DNA from: Balneolaceae bacterium | GTDB lineage: Bacteria; Bacteroidota; Rhodothermia; Balneolales; Balneolaceae | Assembly: GCA_007134665.1 (NCBI GenBank) | Contig: SLKH01000296.1 | Location: forward strand, 1-16,074 | Length of the DNA stretch: 16,074 nucleotides | Direction: 5' to 3' | Part shown: positions 1 through 7,910 of the stretch, piece after piece | How positions within the stretch are numbered: the stretch's first letter is position 1 | How the letters are laid out: each line of letters begins with the position of its first letter | The notes under the pieces: generated by a model | Seen by the model: only the letters and a program-made list of their open reading frames with translations | Told to the model about the DNA's origin: nothing | Database searches by the model: none | Program-made: the position numbers and the translations under genes

Positions 1-11
1 CTGTGATTACC

Positions 12-170
12 GAACACCCCTCCGGCCCAAGTGCTGTACTTGAGGATGATTTTAAAGATCAATGTGGGATTGGAGAACACCCCTCAGATTGTAACGCTGA
101 ACGCGTCACAATCATCTCCCCTCGAGGGGAGATGAGCCAAGTGCGTTCAGCATTTGGCTCTGAGGGGTGT
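12..170. repeat. Nested palindromic intergenic repeat (REP/MITE-like)
   Basis: The core is a perfect 24-bp palindrome at 112-135 (half-site TCATCTCCCCTC). Two more pairs of arms share exactly the same symmetry axis (123/124): GCTGAACGC at 96-104 with GCGTTCAGC at 143-151, and ACACCCCTCAG at 77-87 with CTGAGGGGTGT at 160-170. The segments between the arms are not complementary. The outer-arm motif GAACACCCCTC also occurs as a direct repeat at 12-22 and 75-85, so 12-74 may be a decayed second copy. A single strand could fold into a long interrupted hairpin. It lies downstream of the phosphatase gene and has no protein-like content. Elements of this shape are usually dispersed intergenic repeats; that it is dispersed in this genome is inference. 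Confidence 0.65.
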
Positions 171-240
171 ACCCGGGTTCTGCATCGATACTGAATAATC
201 TAATATAGCCTCTCATTTTTTTCATCAACTCCTAACCGCA

Positions 241-1380
241 TTAAGGCCTGTGGACAACGGCATATGTAATATCATCCTTCGGTTTCTGGCTGCCGATGAA
301 TGCTTCCAGGGATGACTGGATTTTCAGCGAAATCGATTTGGCATGGAGCGATCCGTAGATAGACATCATCGCTTCCAGTTCATCTGTTCCATATTCGGAG
401 CCTAATTCATTCCTGGCTTCTGTTAAACCATCGGTGTAGAGCAGCAGGCTGTCGCCGGGTTTGAAATAGTATTTTTTTTCCAAAAGTTGATGTTTTAAGA
501 CCTGGTTTGATGCCATACCGAGTGCAAGGCCACCCGTTCTCAGGCTGAAGGTCGTATCATTTTCTTTGCTATAAATGATCGGTGAGTTATGTCCGGCCCG
601 GCAAAGTGTGAACCTGTCACCATCATTGGGGAAGAAAGCCGTACAGGCTGTAACAAAGGTTTTGTCACTTTTAGTTGATTTGATATAATTGTTTAACTCA
701 AGAAATAGCTCTTTGGGGGAGGGCTCATACTTTTCAATAAGCAAGTGAACCAATGCCTGGATACGCACCATATAGAGAGCGGCACTTAACCCTTTGCCGG
801 AAACGTCTGCAACGATAACATATACACCTTTTTTGGTTTCTATGATATCAACATAATCCCCTCCAACTTCCTGGGCTGTATTGGCAAAAGCATATACTTC
901 AAGCTTTTCACCACGATATTCTGTTGGGGGCAGCAGGCTGAGCTGAATGTCTCTCGCAAGGTCAAGTTCACGTTTAACATCTGTTTTTTCGAGCAGTTCG
1001 ATCAATAAAATTACAATGACTCCTCCGAATGCAACTGGCATTAGAAGCGGGTGTAGCAAGTATCCTGATAGTCCTATAAGAGACAGGAAATAGTGTGCGA
1101 TAAAGCTGATACATGAGACCCCGAAAATCAATCGCCGGGTTGGATTAAGGCGTTGTGTCAGAGATAGAAAAAACCTGTAAAATTTTTGAATTCCTGTCAA
1201 TTCACCTGTATCACCCTGCTTTTTTTGACTTTCAATGGCTTCGAAATAAAGCTGCTTGATTCGTTCTGAGTCAGCCTGTATATCCCTGCCTATCGTTTCA
1301 CGATTCATACCGGAAGTATATTCCCGGTAGAAATGTTTGGTATCTTTTAGAGCCGACTGTGCTTCGTTTTTCAAACCCAT
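241..1380 (-). CDS. Membrane-anchored SpoIIE/RsbU-type PP2C serine phosphatase
   Basis: This 379-residue protein has a soluble N-terminus (about 1-80), two predicted membrane helices (about 84-106 and 108-130), a short helical linker with the ARDIQLSLLP motif (142-151), and a PP2C-like SpoIIE domain to the C-terminus. Metal-binding signatures are present: GGDY (173-176), ADVSGKG (191-197), AGHNSP (262-267), YTDGLTEA (315-322) and the terminal DD (369-370), so it should be catalytically active. Relatives dephosphorylate STAS-domain anti-anti-sigma factors in partner-switching stress or signalling pathways. No STAS, anti-sigma or receiver gene is in this window, so the partner is unknown. The only sensing region is the N-terminus and the short membrane hairpin; there is no PAS, GAF or HAMP. 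The ATG at 1380 has an AT-rich leader without a clear Shine-Dalgarno site. It is divergent from polA. Confidence 0.9.
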   Translation of the reverse strand: MGLKNEAQSALKDTKHFYREYTSGMNRETIGRDIQADSERIKQLYFEAIESQKKQGDTGELTGIQKFYRFFLSLTQRLNPTRRLIFGVSCISFIAHYFLSLIGLSGYLLHPLLMPVAFGGVIVILLIELLEKTDVKRELDLARDIQLSLLPPTEYRGEKLEVYAFANTAQEVGGDYVDIIETKKGVYVIVADVSGKGLSAALYMVRIQALVHLLIEKYEPSPKELFLELNNYIKSTKSDKTFVTACTAFFPNDGDRFTLCRAGHNSPIIYSKENDTTFSLRTGGLALGMASNQVLKHQLLEKKYYFKPGDSLLLYTDGLTEARNELGSEYGTDELEAMMSIYGSLHAKSISLKIQSSLEAFIGSQKPKDDITYAVVHRP

Positions 1381-1483
1381 AGTGATTAAATGAATTTCTT
1401 ATATGTGATTACGGATCAGGCGTTAAAAAGTTCAGTTTTTTTATCTGAGATCAAAATTACCGTCTGATTTCATGAGTGCCTGT

Positions 1484-1491
1484 CAAATATA
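1484..1491 (-). promoter_or_regulatory. Candidate Bacteroidota -7 promoter element (TATATTTG)
   Basis: On the minus strand this reads TATATTTG, a perfect match to the Bacteroidota primary-sigma -7 consensus TAnnTTTG. It sits about 100 bases upstream of the phosphatase ATG. The matching -33 TTG is poorly spaced: TTGs occur 13 and 26 bases upstream rather than about 19-21. An 8-mer with six fixed bases can arise by chance in this much intergenic DNA, so this is only a candidate. Confidence 0.3.
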
Positions 1492-1503
1492 AGAAAGCAT
1501 TCA

Positions 1504-1518
1504 GCAACAGCCTGTTGC
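1504..1518. promoter_or_regulatory. Perfect 7-bp dyad in divergent promoter region (candidate operator)
   Basis: GCAACAG at 1504-1510 and CTGTTGC at 1512-1518 form a perfect dyad with a one-base centre. It is flanked by a direct repeat GCATTC (1497-1502 and 1525-1530). It lies in the 221-bp gap between the divergent phosphatase and polA genes, just upstream of the candidate -7 element at 1484-1491, where a repressor or activator could act. The binding protein is unknown. With a one-base loop it is a poor RNA hairpin, which favours a protein-binding site over a terminator. Confidence 0.35.
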
Positions 1519-1601
1519 AAAAATGCATTCTGTTAAAACGCTTCAGGTTTCCATATCTTCAGGATTAGAATTTCAGAGAACGTTTAATACCAGATACTTA
1601 T

Positions 1602-4349
1602 ATGTCAAAGAAAAAATTATATCTGCTCGATGGTATGGCACTGGCCTATCGGGCTCATTTTGCCTTTATCAGCAGCAGGTTGAAGAATTCTGACGGGATA
1701 CCAACCGGCCCGATTCTTGGCTTTGCAAATACACTTGTCAAGCTGCTGGAAGAGGATGAACCCACTCATATCTCTGTTGTCTGGGATACCAGTGAACCGA
1801 CCTTCAGGCATGAAATGGATGAAGAGTATAAGGCAAACAGGCCTCCCCAGCCAGAGGATTTACAGGTGGGAATTCCACTTATCAAAGAGATGATCGAATA
1901 TTTTGGGATTAAAAACCTGGAGCAGCACGGATATGAAGCCGATGACATTATTGGTACTCTTGCCTACAGGGCAAAGGAAGAGGATGTAGATGTATTTTTG
2001 GTTACACCGGATAAAGATTTCATGCAGTTGGTAAACAATCATGTTGAAATGCTTAAACCGGATAATAAAAACGGTGGGTTTGTCAGGATAGACCGGGAGG
2101 GGGTGAAAGATTATTTTGGTGTTTATCCTGAAAGTGTGGTTGATGTTCTGGCGATAATTGGTGACACATCTGATAATATTCCCGGAGTTCCTGGTATCGG
2201 GAAGAAAGGTGCTCCCAAGTTGATTAACAAATACGGCAGCCTGGAAAAGGCGATAGAAGAAGCACCTAATATGAAGTCGAAACGGCATCGTGAAGGGTTA
2301 ACTCAACACAGTGAAAAGGCACTCCATGCCAAGAAAATGGTGAAGATAAAGACGGATGTACCAGATACTGTGAAATGGGAGGAGCTGGAATGGAATGGAC
2401 CTCAGGAAAAGAAGCTCGGTTTGTTTTTTAAAAGGATGGAGTTTCGAACTCTGACCCGAAAATACCTGAATGTTGATCCGGCCGGACAGTCTGACTTGTT
2501 CTCAAAAACTCTTGATGAGGGTGACATTGATGACAGGCATGATTCTTTTACATCCAGTGATACAGATTACCGGGCCGTTACTGAAATAGAGGCGCTTTCA
2601 GAATTGGCAGATGAGCTTAAAAAGGAAAATATCATCTGTTTTGATACTGAAACTGATTCAAGTGACCCTATTCTTGCAAACCCGGTTGGAATTTCAGTTT
2701 CTGTTCGTCCCGGTAAAGCCTGGTATATTCCTGTAAATGTGGAGGGTTCACTTTCGGCAGATCAGGTGTGGAGTGTAATGAAACCACTTTTTGAATCCCC
2801 CGGCAAAACCTGGGTAGCTCATAACTTTAAGTATGATTATATCATCCTGAAAAAAGAAGGAATCGAAATTTCCGGTAAAGCCTTTGATACAATGATTGCA
2901 GCTTATCTTATCGATGCAAATCAGAAACTGAAGATGGACTTCCTGGCAAAAAAATATCTTGATTACCAGGCGATCCCGATTGAAAAGTTGATCGGTTCCG
3001 GACGGAAACAAAAAACAATGGATGAAATTCCTTATGAAGAAGTTGTCGATTATGCCTGTGAAGATGCCGATATCACATTGCAGTTATATGAAGTATTAAA
3101 AGTTGAACTTGAGAAGGATGAACTGCTTGAAATCGCATACGATGTCGACTTTCCGCTGATGAAAGTACTTGCCAAAATGGAACTGACGGGAATTCGTCTG
3201 GATATTGATATGCTGTCAAAATTTTCTGAAGAACTTAACCGGGACCTGAAAGAAGCTGAAAGCCGGATATTTGAAGAATCGGGTGTTGAGTTTAATCTGA
3301 ACTCCCCGCAGCAATTGGGAGAAGTGCTTTTTGAAAAGATGGGTATACCTTCCATTAAAAAAACCAAAACCGGACAGCATTCAACTGCTGAAAGTGTACT
3401 TGTTCAGCTTGCGAATGATTATGATGTGCCCGGGCTGATTCTTGATTACAGAAACCTGAGCAAGCTGAAATCAACCTATGTGGATGCACTGCCAAAACTT
3501 GTAGATAAGCGTTCAGGCCGGATTCATACCAATTTTAATCAGGCGGTAGCAGCAACCGGACGTTTGTCATCTTCAAATCCGAATTTGCAAAATATTCCAA
3601 TCCGGACCGAACGCGGGCGGGAGATCCGGAAAGCCTTTATCCCTGAGGAAGGTTTTCAAATTCTGGCTGCCGATTACTCACAGGTAGAGCTGAGAGTCAT
3701 TGCATCCATCTCGGGAGACGAAAATATGTCAAAAGCATTCCGGGAAGGGGAGGATATTCACGCCAGGACAGCAAAAGAGATTTTCAATCTCGACCGGCTT
3801 GATGATGTGACACCAGATCAGCGAAGGAAAGCAAAAGAAGTGAATTTTGGTATTCCGTACGGAGTAAGTGCCTACGGACTGGCATCCCGCCTGGGGATCA
3901 GTAACAGTGAAGCCAAAGAGATGATTGATCAGTATTTTGAACGGTTTCCGGGAGTACAAACCTATATTGACGAAACGACAGAATTTGCAACAAAGCATGG
4001 ATATGTGAAGACCATGATGGGCAGAAGAAGATATATTCCGGATATCAATTCACGAAACTGGAACGTCAGAAGTTTTGCTGAAAGAACAGCGATCAATATG
4101 CCTATCCAGGGTACAGCGGCCGACATCATCAAACTGGCAATGATACGAATTCAGGAATACCTGGAAGATGAAAACCTGAAGACCCGTATGCTGATCCAGG
4201 TTCATGATGAACTGGTATTTGAACTCCATAAAACCGAATCTGATGAAGTATCAGCAAAAATCAGGGAATTGATGGAAAAAGCCATGGACCTGGATGTACC
4301 CCTCAAAGTAGACATGGGAATAGCAGAAAACTGGCTACTTGCACATTAG
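1602..4349 (+). CDS. polA: DNA polymerase I with 5'-3' and 3'-5' exonuclease domains
   Basis: This 915-residue protein fills gaps and removes RNA primers in Okazaki-fragment maturation and excision repair. The N-terminal flap endonuclease domain spans about 1-290, with conserved acidic clusters at EADD (112-115) and GDTSDN (187-192) followed by a GVPGIGKKGA helix-hairpin-helix. The 3'-5' proofreading domain (about 325-510) keeps its DEDD residues: D348 and E350 in FDTET, D412 in the AHNFKYD motif, and D488 in CEDAD. The polymerase domain carries motif A DYSQVELR (D691), motif B ending in NFGIPYG (F749) and motif C QVHDELVF (D869, E870). All three activities should therefore be intact. Phe at motif B is the ddNTP-discriminating type. 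Length is normal for the family. It is the only plus-strand gene here, divergent from the phosphatase and convergent with the NagB-like gene. Confidence 0.98.
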   Translation: MSKKKLYLLDGMALAYRAHFAFISSRLKNSDGIPTGPILGFANTLVKLLEEDEPTHISVVWDTSEPTFRHEMDEEYKANRPPQPEDLQVGIPLIKEMIEYFGIKNLEQHGYEADDIIGTLAYRAKEEDVDVFLVTPDKDFMQLVNNHVEMLKPDNKNGGFVRIDREGVKDYFGVYPESVVDVLAIIGDTSDNIPGVPGIGKKGAPKLINKYGSLEKAIEEAPNMKSKRHREGLTQHSEKALHAKKMVKIKTDVPDTVKWEELEWNGPQEKKLGLFFKRMEFRTLTRKYLNVDPAGQSDLFSKTLDEGDIDDRHDSFTSSDTDYRAVTEIEALSELADELKKENIICFDTETDSSDPILANPVGISVSVRPGKAWYIPVNVEGSLSADQVWSVMKPLFESPGKTWVAHNFKYDYIILKKEGIEISGKAFDTMIAAYLIDANQKLKMDFLAKKYLDYQAIPIEKLIGSGRKQKTMDEIPYEEVVDYACEDADITLQLYEVLKVELEKDELLEIAYDVDFPLMKVLAKMELTGIRLDIDMLSKFSEELNRDLKEAESRIFEESGVEFNLNSPQQLGEVLFEKMGIPSIKKTKTGQHSTAESVLVQLANDYDVPGLILDYRNLSKLKSTYVDALPKLVDKRSGRIHTNFNQAVAATGRLSSSNPNLQNIPIRTERGREIRKAFIPEEGFQILAADYSQVELRVIASISGDENMSKAFREGEDIHARTAKEIFNLDRLDDVTPDQRRKAKEVNFGIPYGVSAYGLASRLGISNSEAKEMIDQYFERFPGVQTYIDETTEFATKHGYVKTMMGRRRYIPDINSRNWNVRSFAERTAINMPIQGTAADIIKLAMIRIQEYLEDENLKTRMLIQVHDELVFELHKTESDEVSAKIRELMEKAMDLDVPLKVDMGIAENWLLAH

Positions 4350-4354
4350 AGAGC

Positions 4355-4368
4355 CTGAACAGGTTCAG
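4355..4368 (+). terminator. Weak hairpin just after polA
   Basis: CTGAA (4355-4359) and TTCAG (4364-4368) can pair around a four-base loop, starting five bases after the polA stop. No T-tract follows; the next bases are A-rich. It sits in the 85-bp convergent gap between polA and the NagB-like gene, where a terminator is expected, but the stem is short. Confidence 0.25.
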
Positions 4369-4434
4369 CCCCAAAAACACACTGTTATTAAATAACTTAA
4401 TATCTGAAAAATAATTATTTGTGAGAAAAGCGGG

Positions 4435-6378
4435 TTATTCCCTCGTCGTATGATAGCGGACAAATGCTTCTATCGCTTCATATTCGGCCAGCCCGAGTTT
4501 GTCATATAATTTCGCAGTACCCCGGTTTCGGTCATCGGATCGCTGCCAGAATTCCCGGGTATCCGGGCCCGGAAAGAGGGGCCGGTCTTTTTGCGATTGA
4601 TGTTTGAATATTGCCCTGCGTTTTCTTGCCAGTTCAAGCGGGCTAAGGGGTACAGCCATTTCAATATCATTGACATCCCATTCCTGCCACGCTCCGCGAT
4701 AAAGCCATACATAACAATCTTTAATCCACTCTTCATCCTTACACCGATCCAGTGCTTCTATAATCGCTTTCAGGCAAACCCTGTGTGTACCGTGCGGATC
4801 TGACAGGTCACCGGCAGCGTAAACCTGGTTCGGTTTTACCTTATTCAGTAATTCTGTAATAATCGAAATATCTTCTTCGGATATCGGTTTTTTCTTGACT
4901 CTGCCAGTCTCATAAAACGGCATATCCAGAAAATGCAGGTTTTCGACCGGAACGCCGCAGTATCGTCCGGCAGATTTTGCTTCACCTCTTCGAATAAGTC
5001 CTTTAATGGTTTTTACTTCATGGGAATCTATCTGTCCGGGTTGTTTATTTTCAAGAAACTCCTGGACATTTTTAAGAAGCTGACTGGCATCTGAATCCGA
5101 CAAGTCAAAATGCTCTGCATAATCAGAGACAAAGTCAGCAAACCGGATTACATCGTCATCGAAAACGGCAATGTTGCCGGAAGTCTGGTAGGCAACATGA
5201 ACTTCATGGTTGTGTTCAACCAGCCTGATCAGGGTGCCGCCCATTGATATCACATCATCATCGGGGTGCGGGCTGAAAATAATTACTTTTTTGGGAAAAG
5301 GTGTAGCTCTTTCAGGACGGTTCGTATCATCTGCATCAGGTTTGCCTCCCGGCCAGCCGGTAATAGTGTGCTGAAGCTGGTTGAAAACTTTCAGGTTGAT
5401 ATTATATGCCGGGCCGCTTTCAGTGAGCAGGTCACCCATTCCGTTTTCGTTGTAATCTTCGTCAGTCAGTTTTAAAACCGGCTTATCGAGTTTCAGGCAG
5501 AGCCAAACCACGGCTTTCCGGGTAAGGTATTCATCCCATTTACAGGTTGTGAGAACCCACGGAGTGTTGACTTTGGTGAGTTCTGTGGACGACGCTTCAT
5601 CAAGTACTACTTTTGCGTTGTCATGTCTTTGCAGGTATGTGGCAGGAATGCTTTCCCTGATCTCACCTTCAACGGCATCTTTAATGATCGGAGCTTTTCC
5701 TTCGCCCCATGCCATCAAAATCACTTTTTCCGCATCCAAGATCGTTCCCACCCCCATGGTAATGGCTCTTCGGGGAACGAACTCCTCACCGAAGAAGTCA
5801 CTCGCTGCATCCTTTCGGGTGATCACATCAAGAGTAACCAGCCGGGTTCTCGAGTCGGGCCTTGAACCCGGTTCATTAAATCCAATATGCCCGGTGCGTC
5901 CGATACCGAGAAGCTGGATATCGATTCCGCCTGCTTCTCTTATTTTGTTTTCATATTCCCGGCAATATGCATTGATTTGATCAATCGGTATGGTTCCATC
6001 GGGGATATGCACATTTTCTCCAGGGATATCCAGGTGGTCAAACAGGTGTTCATTCATGAACCTGACATAACTCTGGAGTGAATCCGGTTCCATCGGGTAA
6101 TATTCATCCAGATTGAATGTGATTACATTTTTGAAACTTAATCCGTCTTCTTTGTGAAATCTGACCAGTTCATCGTAAACCTTGACCGGTGTAGAGCCAG
6201 TTGCAAGGCCAAGGACGGTAGGTTTATTCAACCGGTTACGTTTCCTGATCAGGTTAGCTATTTCATCAGCTACTGATTTTGATGCATTATCGGAATCATC
6301 AAATATTTCAGCAGTTATATTTTCATAATATGATGGACGGTTATTAATCTCTTCAATATGTGAGTTGAATTCAGACAT
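4435..6378 (-). CDS. nagB: Glucosamine-6-phosphate deaminase-like protein fused to a PIG-L deacetylase domain
   Basis: This 647-residue, two-domain protein differs from single-domain NagB of about 260 residues. The N-terminal NagB/isomerase domain (about 20-300) has the phosphate-loop motif GLATGSTP (57-64), NLDEY with D91, and GIGRTGHIGFNEP (158-170). NagB converts glucosamine-6-phosphate to fructose-6-phosphate and ammonia. The C-terminal domain (about 363-640) is PIG-L/LmbE-like, a zinc-dependent N-deacetylase fold, with SPHPDDD (369-375) and PHGTH (528-532) as likely metal ligands. Deacetylase plus deaminase would fit amino-sugar catabolism. The same fusion is, from memory, common in Bacteroidota. 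At the position of E. coli NagB Asp141 this protein has T162, while the His and Glu equivalents (H164, E169) remain, so deaminase activity cannot be assumed. It is probably transcribed alone: 236 bases separate it from the upstream gene. A near-match promoter motif, TATATTTC, lies at 6434-6441. Confidence 0.9.
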   Translation of the reverse strand: MSEFNSHIEEINNRPSYYENITAEIFDDSDNASKSVADEIANLIRKRNRLNKPTVLGLATGSTPVKVYDELVRFHKEDGLSFKNVITFNLDEYYPMEPDSLQSYVRFMNEHLFDHLDIPGENVHIPDGTIPIDQINAYCREYENKIREAGGIDIQLLGIGRTGHIGFNEPGSRPDSRTRLVTLDVITRKDAASDFFGEEFVPRRAITMGVGTILDAEKVILMAWGEGKAPIIKDAVEGEIRESIPATYLQRHDNAKVVLDEASSTELTKVNTPWVLTTCKWDEYLTRKAVVWLCLKLDKPVLKLTDEDYNENGMGDLLTESGPAYNINLKVFNQLQHTITGWPGGKPDADDTNRPERATPFPKKVIIFSPHPDDDVISMGGTLIRLVEHNHEVHVAYQTSGNIAVFDDDVIRFADFVSDYAEHFDLSDSDASQLLKNVQEFLENKQPGQIDSHEVKTIKGLIRRGEAKSAGRYCGVPVENLHFLDMPFYETGRVKKKPISEEDISIITELLNKVKPNQVYAAGDLSDPHGTHRVCLKAIIEALDRCKDEEWIKDCYVWLYRGAWQEWDVNDIEMAVPLSPLELARKRRAIFKHQSQKDRPLFPGPDTREFWQRSDDRNRGTAKLYDKLGLAEYEAIEAFVRYHTTRE

Positions 6379-6559
6379 TTTGTATATGCTCTTGTTAATG
6401 TGCTACCGATTTTTTAGAATTAGCAATGTTAAAGAAATATATATCGATTTACACATTTAATTGAAATGAAATCGGAATTAGACAGGAAGAGACTATTCAC
6501 GAGGGCCGGTTAACCAAACTCAGAGTCCGTGGCACCCGTTATGCTGATGGAAGTGGAAA

Positions 6560-6595
6560 TTACCCCTGCATGGCATAACCATGATTCAGGGGTAA
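6560..6595 (-). terminator. Two-tier hairpin after the DUF6588 gene
   Basis: The outer stem is TTACCCCTG (6560-6568) with CAGGGGTAA (6587-6595), nine perfect pairs. The inner stem is CATGG (6569-6573) with CCATG (6579-6583), with a five-base loop and a three-base bulge. It starts 20 bases past the stop of the gene at 6615-7757. It is the strongest hairpin in this gap and probably the 3' end of that transcript. No long T-tract follows on either strand, so intrinsic termination is not certain. Confidence 0.45.
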
Positions 6596-6614
6596 GGATT
6601 ATTGTGGGTTTATA

Positions 6615-7757
6615 CTACCTGAAACTAATACCGACGCCAACACTTGCAACCGGGTACTTTGCAAGCGTGTAATCTGCATTAATACTCAGAAAACCAAGCC
6701 GGATTCGCATCCCGATGAGTGCCCTCAGAGAATTTGCACCGTTGAAATCAAGTTTTATCGGGTCATCGTAGCGCTGGATGACCAAAGGCCTGGCGGGGTC
6801 AAAATCCGGATTATCAGGATTGTCATCCATTTTAACCGGGTAAGACCCTTTGGCATTGAATGATGTTGATGAACTTTCAAATCCGACCCCTCCGTAAAAT
6901 GCAATGACCGGCAGGTTTTTTCCGGCAAGTAACATGGCATTGAATCCATTGGATGAGAATTCAAGGGACTGTCCCTCCCAGGTGTCGGGCTGATTTTCAT
7001 ATGGGTTTCTGGTATAGGGGTCATTCTCGGGTTCAACATCAAGGCCAGCAGTCAGTGACAGGGAGGTATACCCCATCATGACAGAAAGATCTACCGGGAA
7101 AAGGTCACCTCCCGGAATCCACTGATTAATCCCGTGCTTGATACTTCCGCCGATCAAATTAACTTTGCCGTCGAATGGCATCGATACCGGCGGTAAATAT
7201 CGAAAAGTGAGCTCGGTATCTTTCACTATACCCAGGCCGGCCTGGATCATGGGTGATGGAACAATCCCGATCCCGATTCCTGGCGGCATATTAAAATCAG
7301 CAATGGTAATTGTTTCCGTATTTCCAAGCACATCTACCTCCCGCTGTGCGATCAGCCTTGCACCATCTACATCAGGGCCATTAATTGTTGATGTAATCGG
7401 GGAGTCACCTGGTTCGTTCGCATACTGTATGTTCTGCAGGGCAAGACTTGTCACATCGAATGTGCGTTTCGCATCGGGTACGAATGCACCACTAACCCTT
7501 AGAGACAAATTAAAACCAAACAGGCCGTGTGGCCGGGCTGACTGTATCCAGCCGGAATTTAATCCAGCCCCGAATCCTTCACCAAAAGGTTCGAGATATG
7601 AATGAAAGAGTGTATTTGCGTCATCAATTCCGGCACGGAGAAATTCACCTGAATCGTCAAGTTGCGCTTCTGCACGTGGTGTTATTAACACCATGAAAAT
7701 AATCATTTTAAAAAAACTCGCAGTTATGAAGCGTACTGATTGGCGGAGGTTTTTCAT
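6615..7757 (-). CDS. DUF6588 family exported (probable outer-membrane) protein
   Basis: This 380-residue protein begins with a signal peptide: a basic n-region, a hydrophobic stretch at about 16-26, and probable cleavage after AEA (29-31). The mature start, with ANTLFHSYLEPFGEGFGAGL (47-66) followed by NSGW and ARPHGLFGF (73-81), matches my recollection of the DUF6588 family. That family is found in Bacteroidota and relatives and has no assigned biochemical role. The rest is rich in alternating Gly/aromatic strands (for example FYGGVGFESSS and a C-terminal SVGVGISFR ending in an aromatic-basic pair), which fits an outer-membrane beta-barrel. A ligand or transport role cannot be read from the sequence. 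It has its own gap on both sides (153 bases after rsgA, 236 before nagB), so it is probably monocistronic. Confidence 0.8.
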   Translation of the reverse strand: MKNLRQSVRFITASFFKMIIFMVLITPRAEAQLDDSGEFLRAGIDDANTLFHSYLEPFGEGFGAGLNSGWIQSARPHGLFGFNLSLRVSGAFVPDAKRTFDVTSLALQNIQYANEPGDSPITSTINGPDVDGARLIAQREVDVLGNTETITIADFNMPPGIGIGIVPSPMIQAGLGIVKDTELTFRYLPPVSMPFDGKVNLIGGSIKHGINQWIPGGDLFPVDLSVMMGYTSLSLTAGLDVEPENDPYTRNPYENQPDTWEGQSLEFSSNGFNAMLLAGKNLPVIAFYGGVGFESSSTSFNAKGSYPVKMDDNPDNPDFDPARPLVIQRYDDPIKLDFNGANSLRALIGMRIRLGFLSINADYTLAKYPVASVGVGISFR

Positions 7758-7818
7758 GGGGTGTAAAGAATTTCTGATTTTATGATTGAACCTGTATTCC
7801 TTACAAAAGATCGATACC

Positions 7819-7838
7819 TGACCGAATTGTTACGGTCA
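7819..7838. other. Dyad with 8-base loop, rsgA-DUF6588 spacer
   Basis: TGACCG (7819-7824) pairs perfectly with CGGTCA (7833-7838) around eight bases. It lies about 62 bases upstream of the DUF6588 start codon, so it may be in its leader or promoter. Its centre is exactly 30 bases from the centre of the next dyad. The two half-sites differ in sequence. Confidence 0.35.
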
Positions 7839-7848
7839 TATTTATTTC

Positions 7849-7868
7849 CGGGATCAGATATTATCCCG
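7849..7868 (-). terminator. Dyad with 8-base loop, second hairpin after rsgA
   Basis: CGGGAT (7849-7854) pairs perfectly with ATCCCG (7863-7868) around eight bases, 42 bases beyond the rsgA stop codon. A GC-rich stem of this size in the spacer between two transcription units could help end the lon-rsgA transcript. On the minus strand the bases after it are A-rich, not a T-tract. Confidence 0.35.
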
Positions 7869-7885
7869 ATTAGCCTGTAGGGTAT

Positions 7886-7909
7886 ATCTGCAGCACCAGT
7901 GCTTCAGAT
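7886..7909 (-). terminator. Hairpin immediately after rsgA
   Basis: ATCTG (7886-7890) pairs with CAGAT (7905-7909), and AGCAC (7892-7896) with GTGCT (7899-7903), with one mismatch between the two stems and a tight loop. It begins one base after the rsgA stop codon on the minus strand. It could end or stabilise the lon-rsgA mRNA. No T-tract follows in the minus direction. Confidence 0.4.
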
Positions 7910-7910
7910 T

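Noticed and set aside
3..194. 63-residue open frame at the left edge
   Set aside because: It runs straight through the nested palindrome, has no protein-like pattern, and is explained by the repeat.
1860..2288. 142-residue minus-strand open frame inside polA
   Set aside because: It is a shadow of the polA coding frame; the polA protein is complete and fully recognisable across it.
4420..4430. AT-rich palindromes (such as AAATAATTATTT) between polA and the NagB-like gene
   Set aside because: Short AT-only palindromes are expected by chance in AT-rich spacers.
5549..5980. 143-residue plus-strand open frame opposite the NagB domain
   Set aside because: It is antisense to a well-conserved domain and has low-complexity Ser/Pro-rich content typical of a shadow frame.
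7138..7605. 155-residue plus-strand open frame opposite the DUF6588 gene
   Set aside because: Shadow frame; the DUF6588 protein has a signal peptide and family motifs, while this has none.
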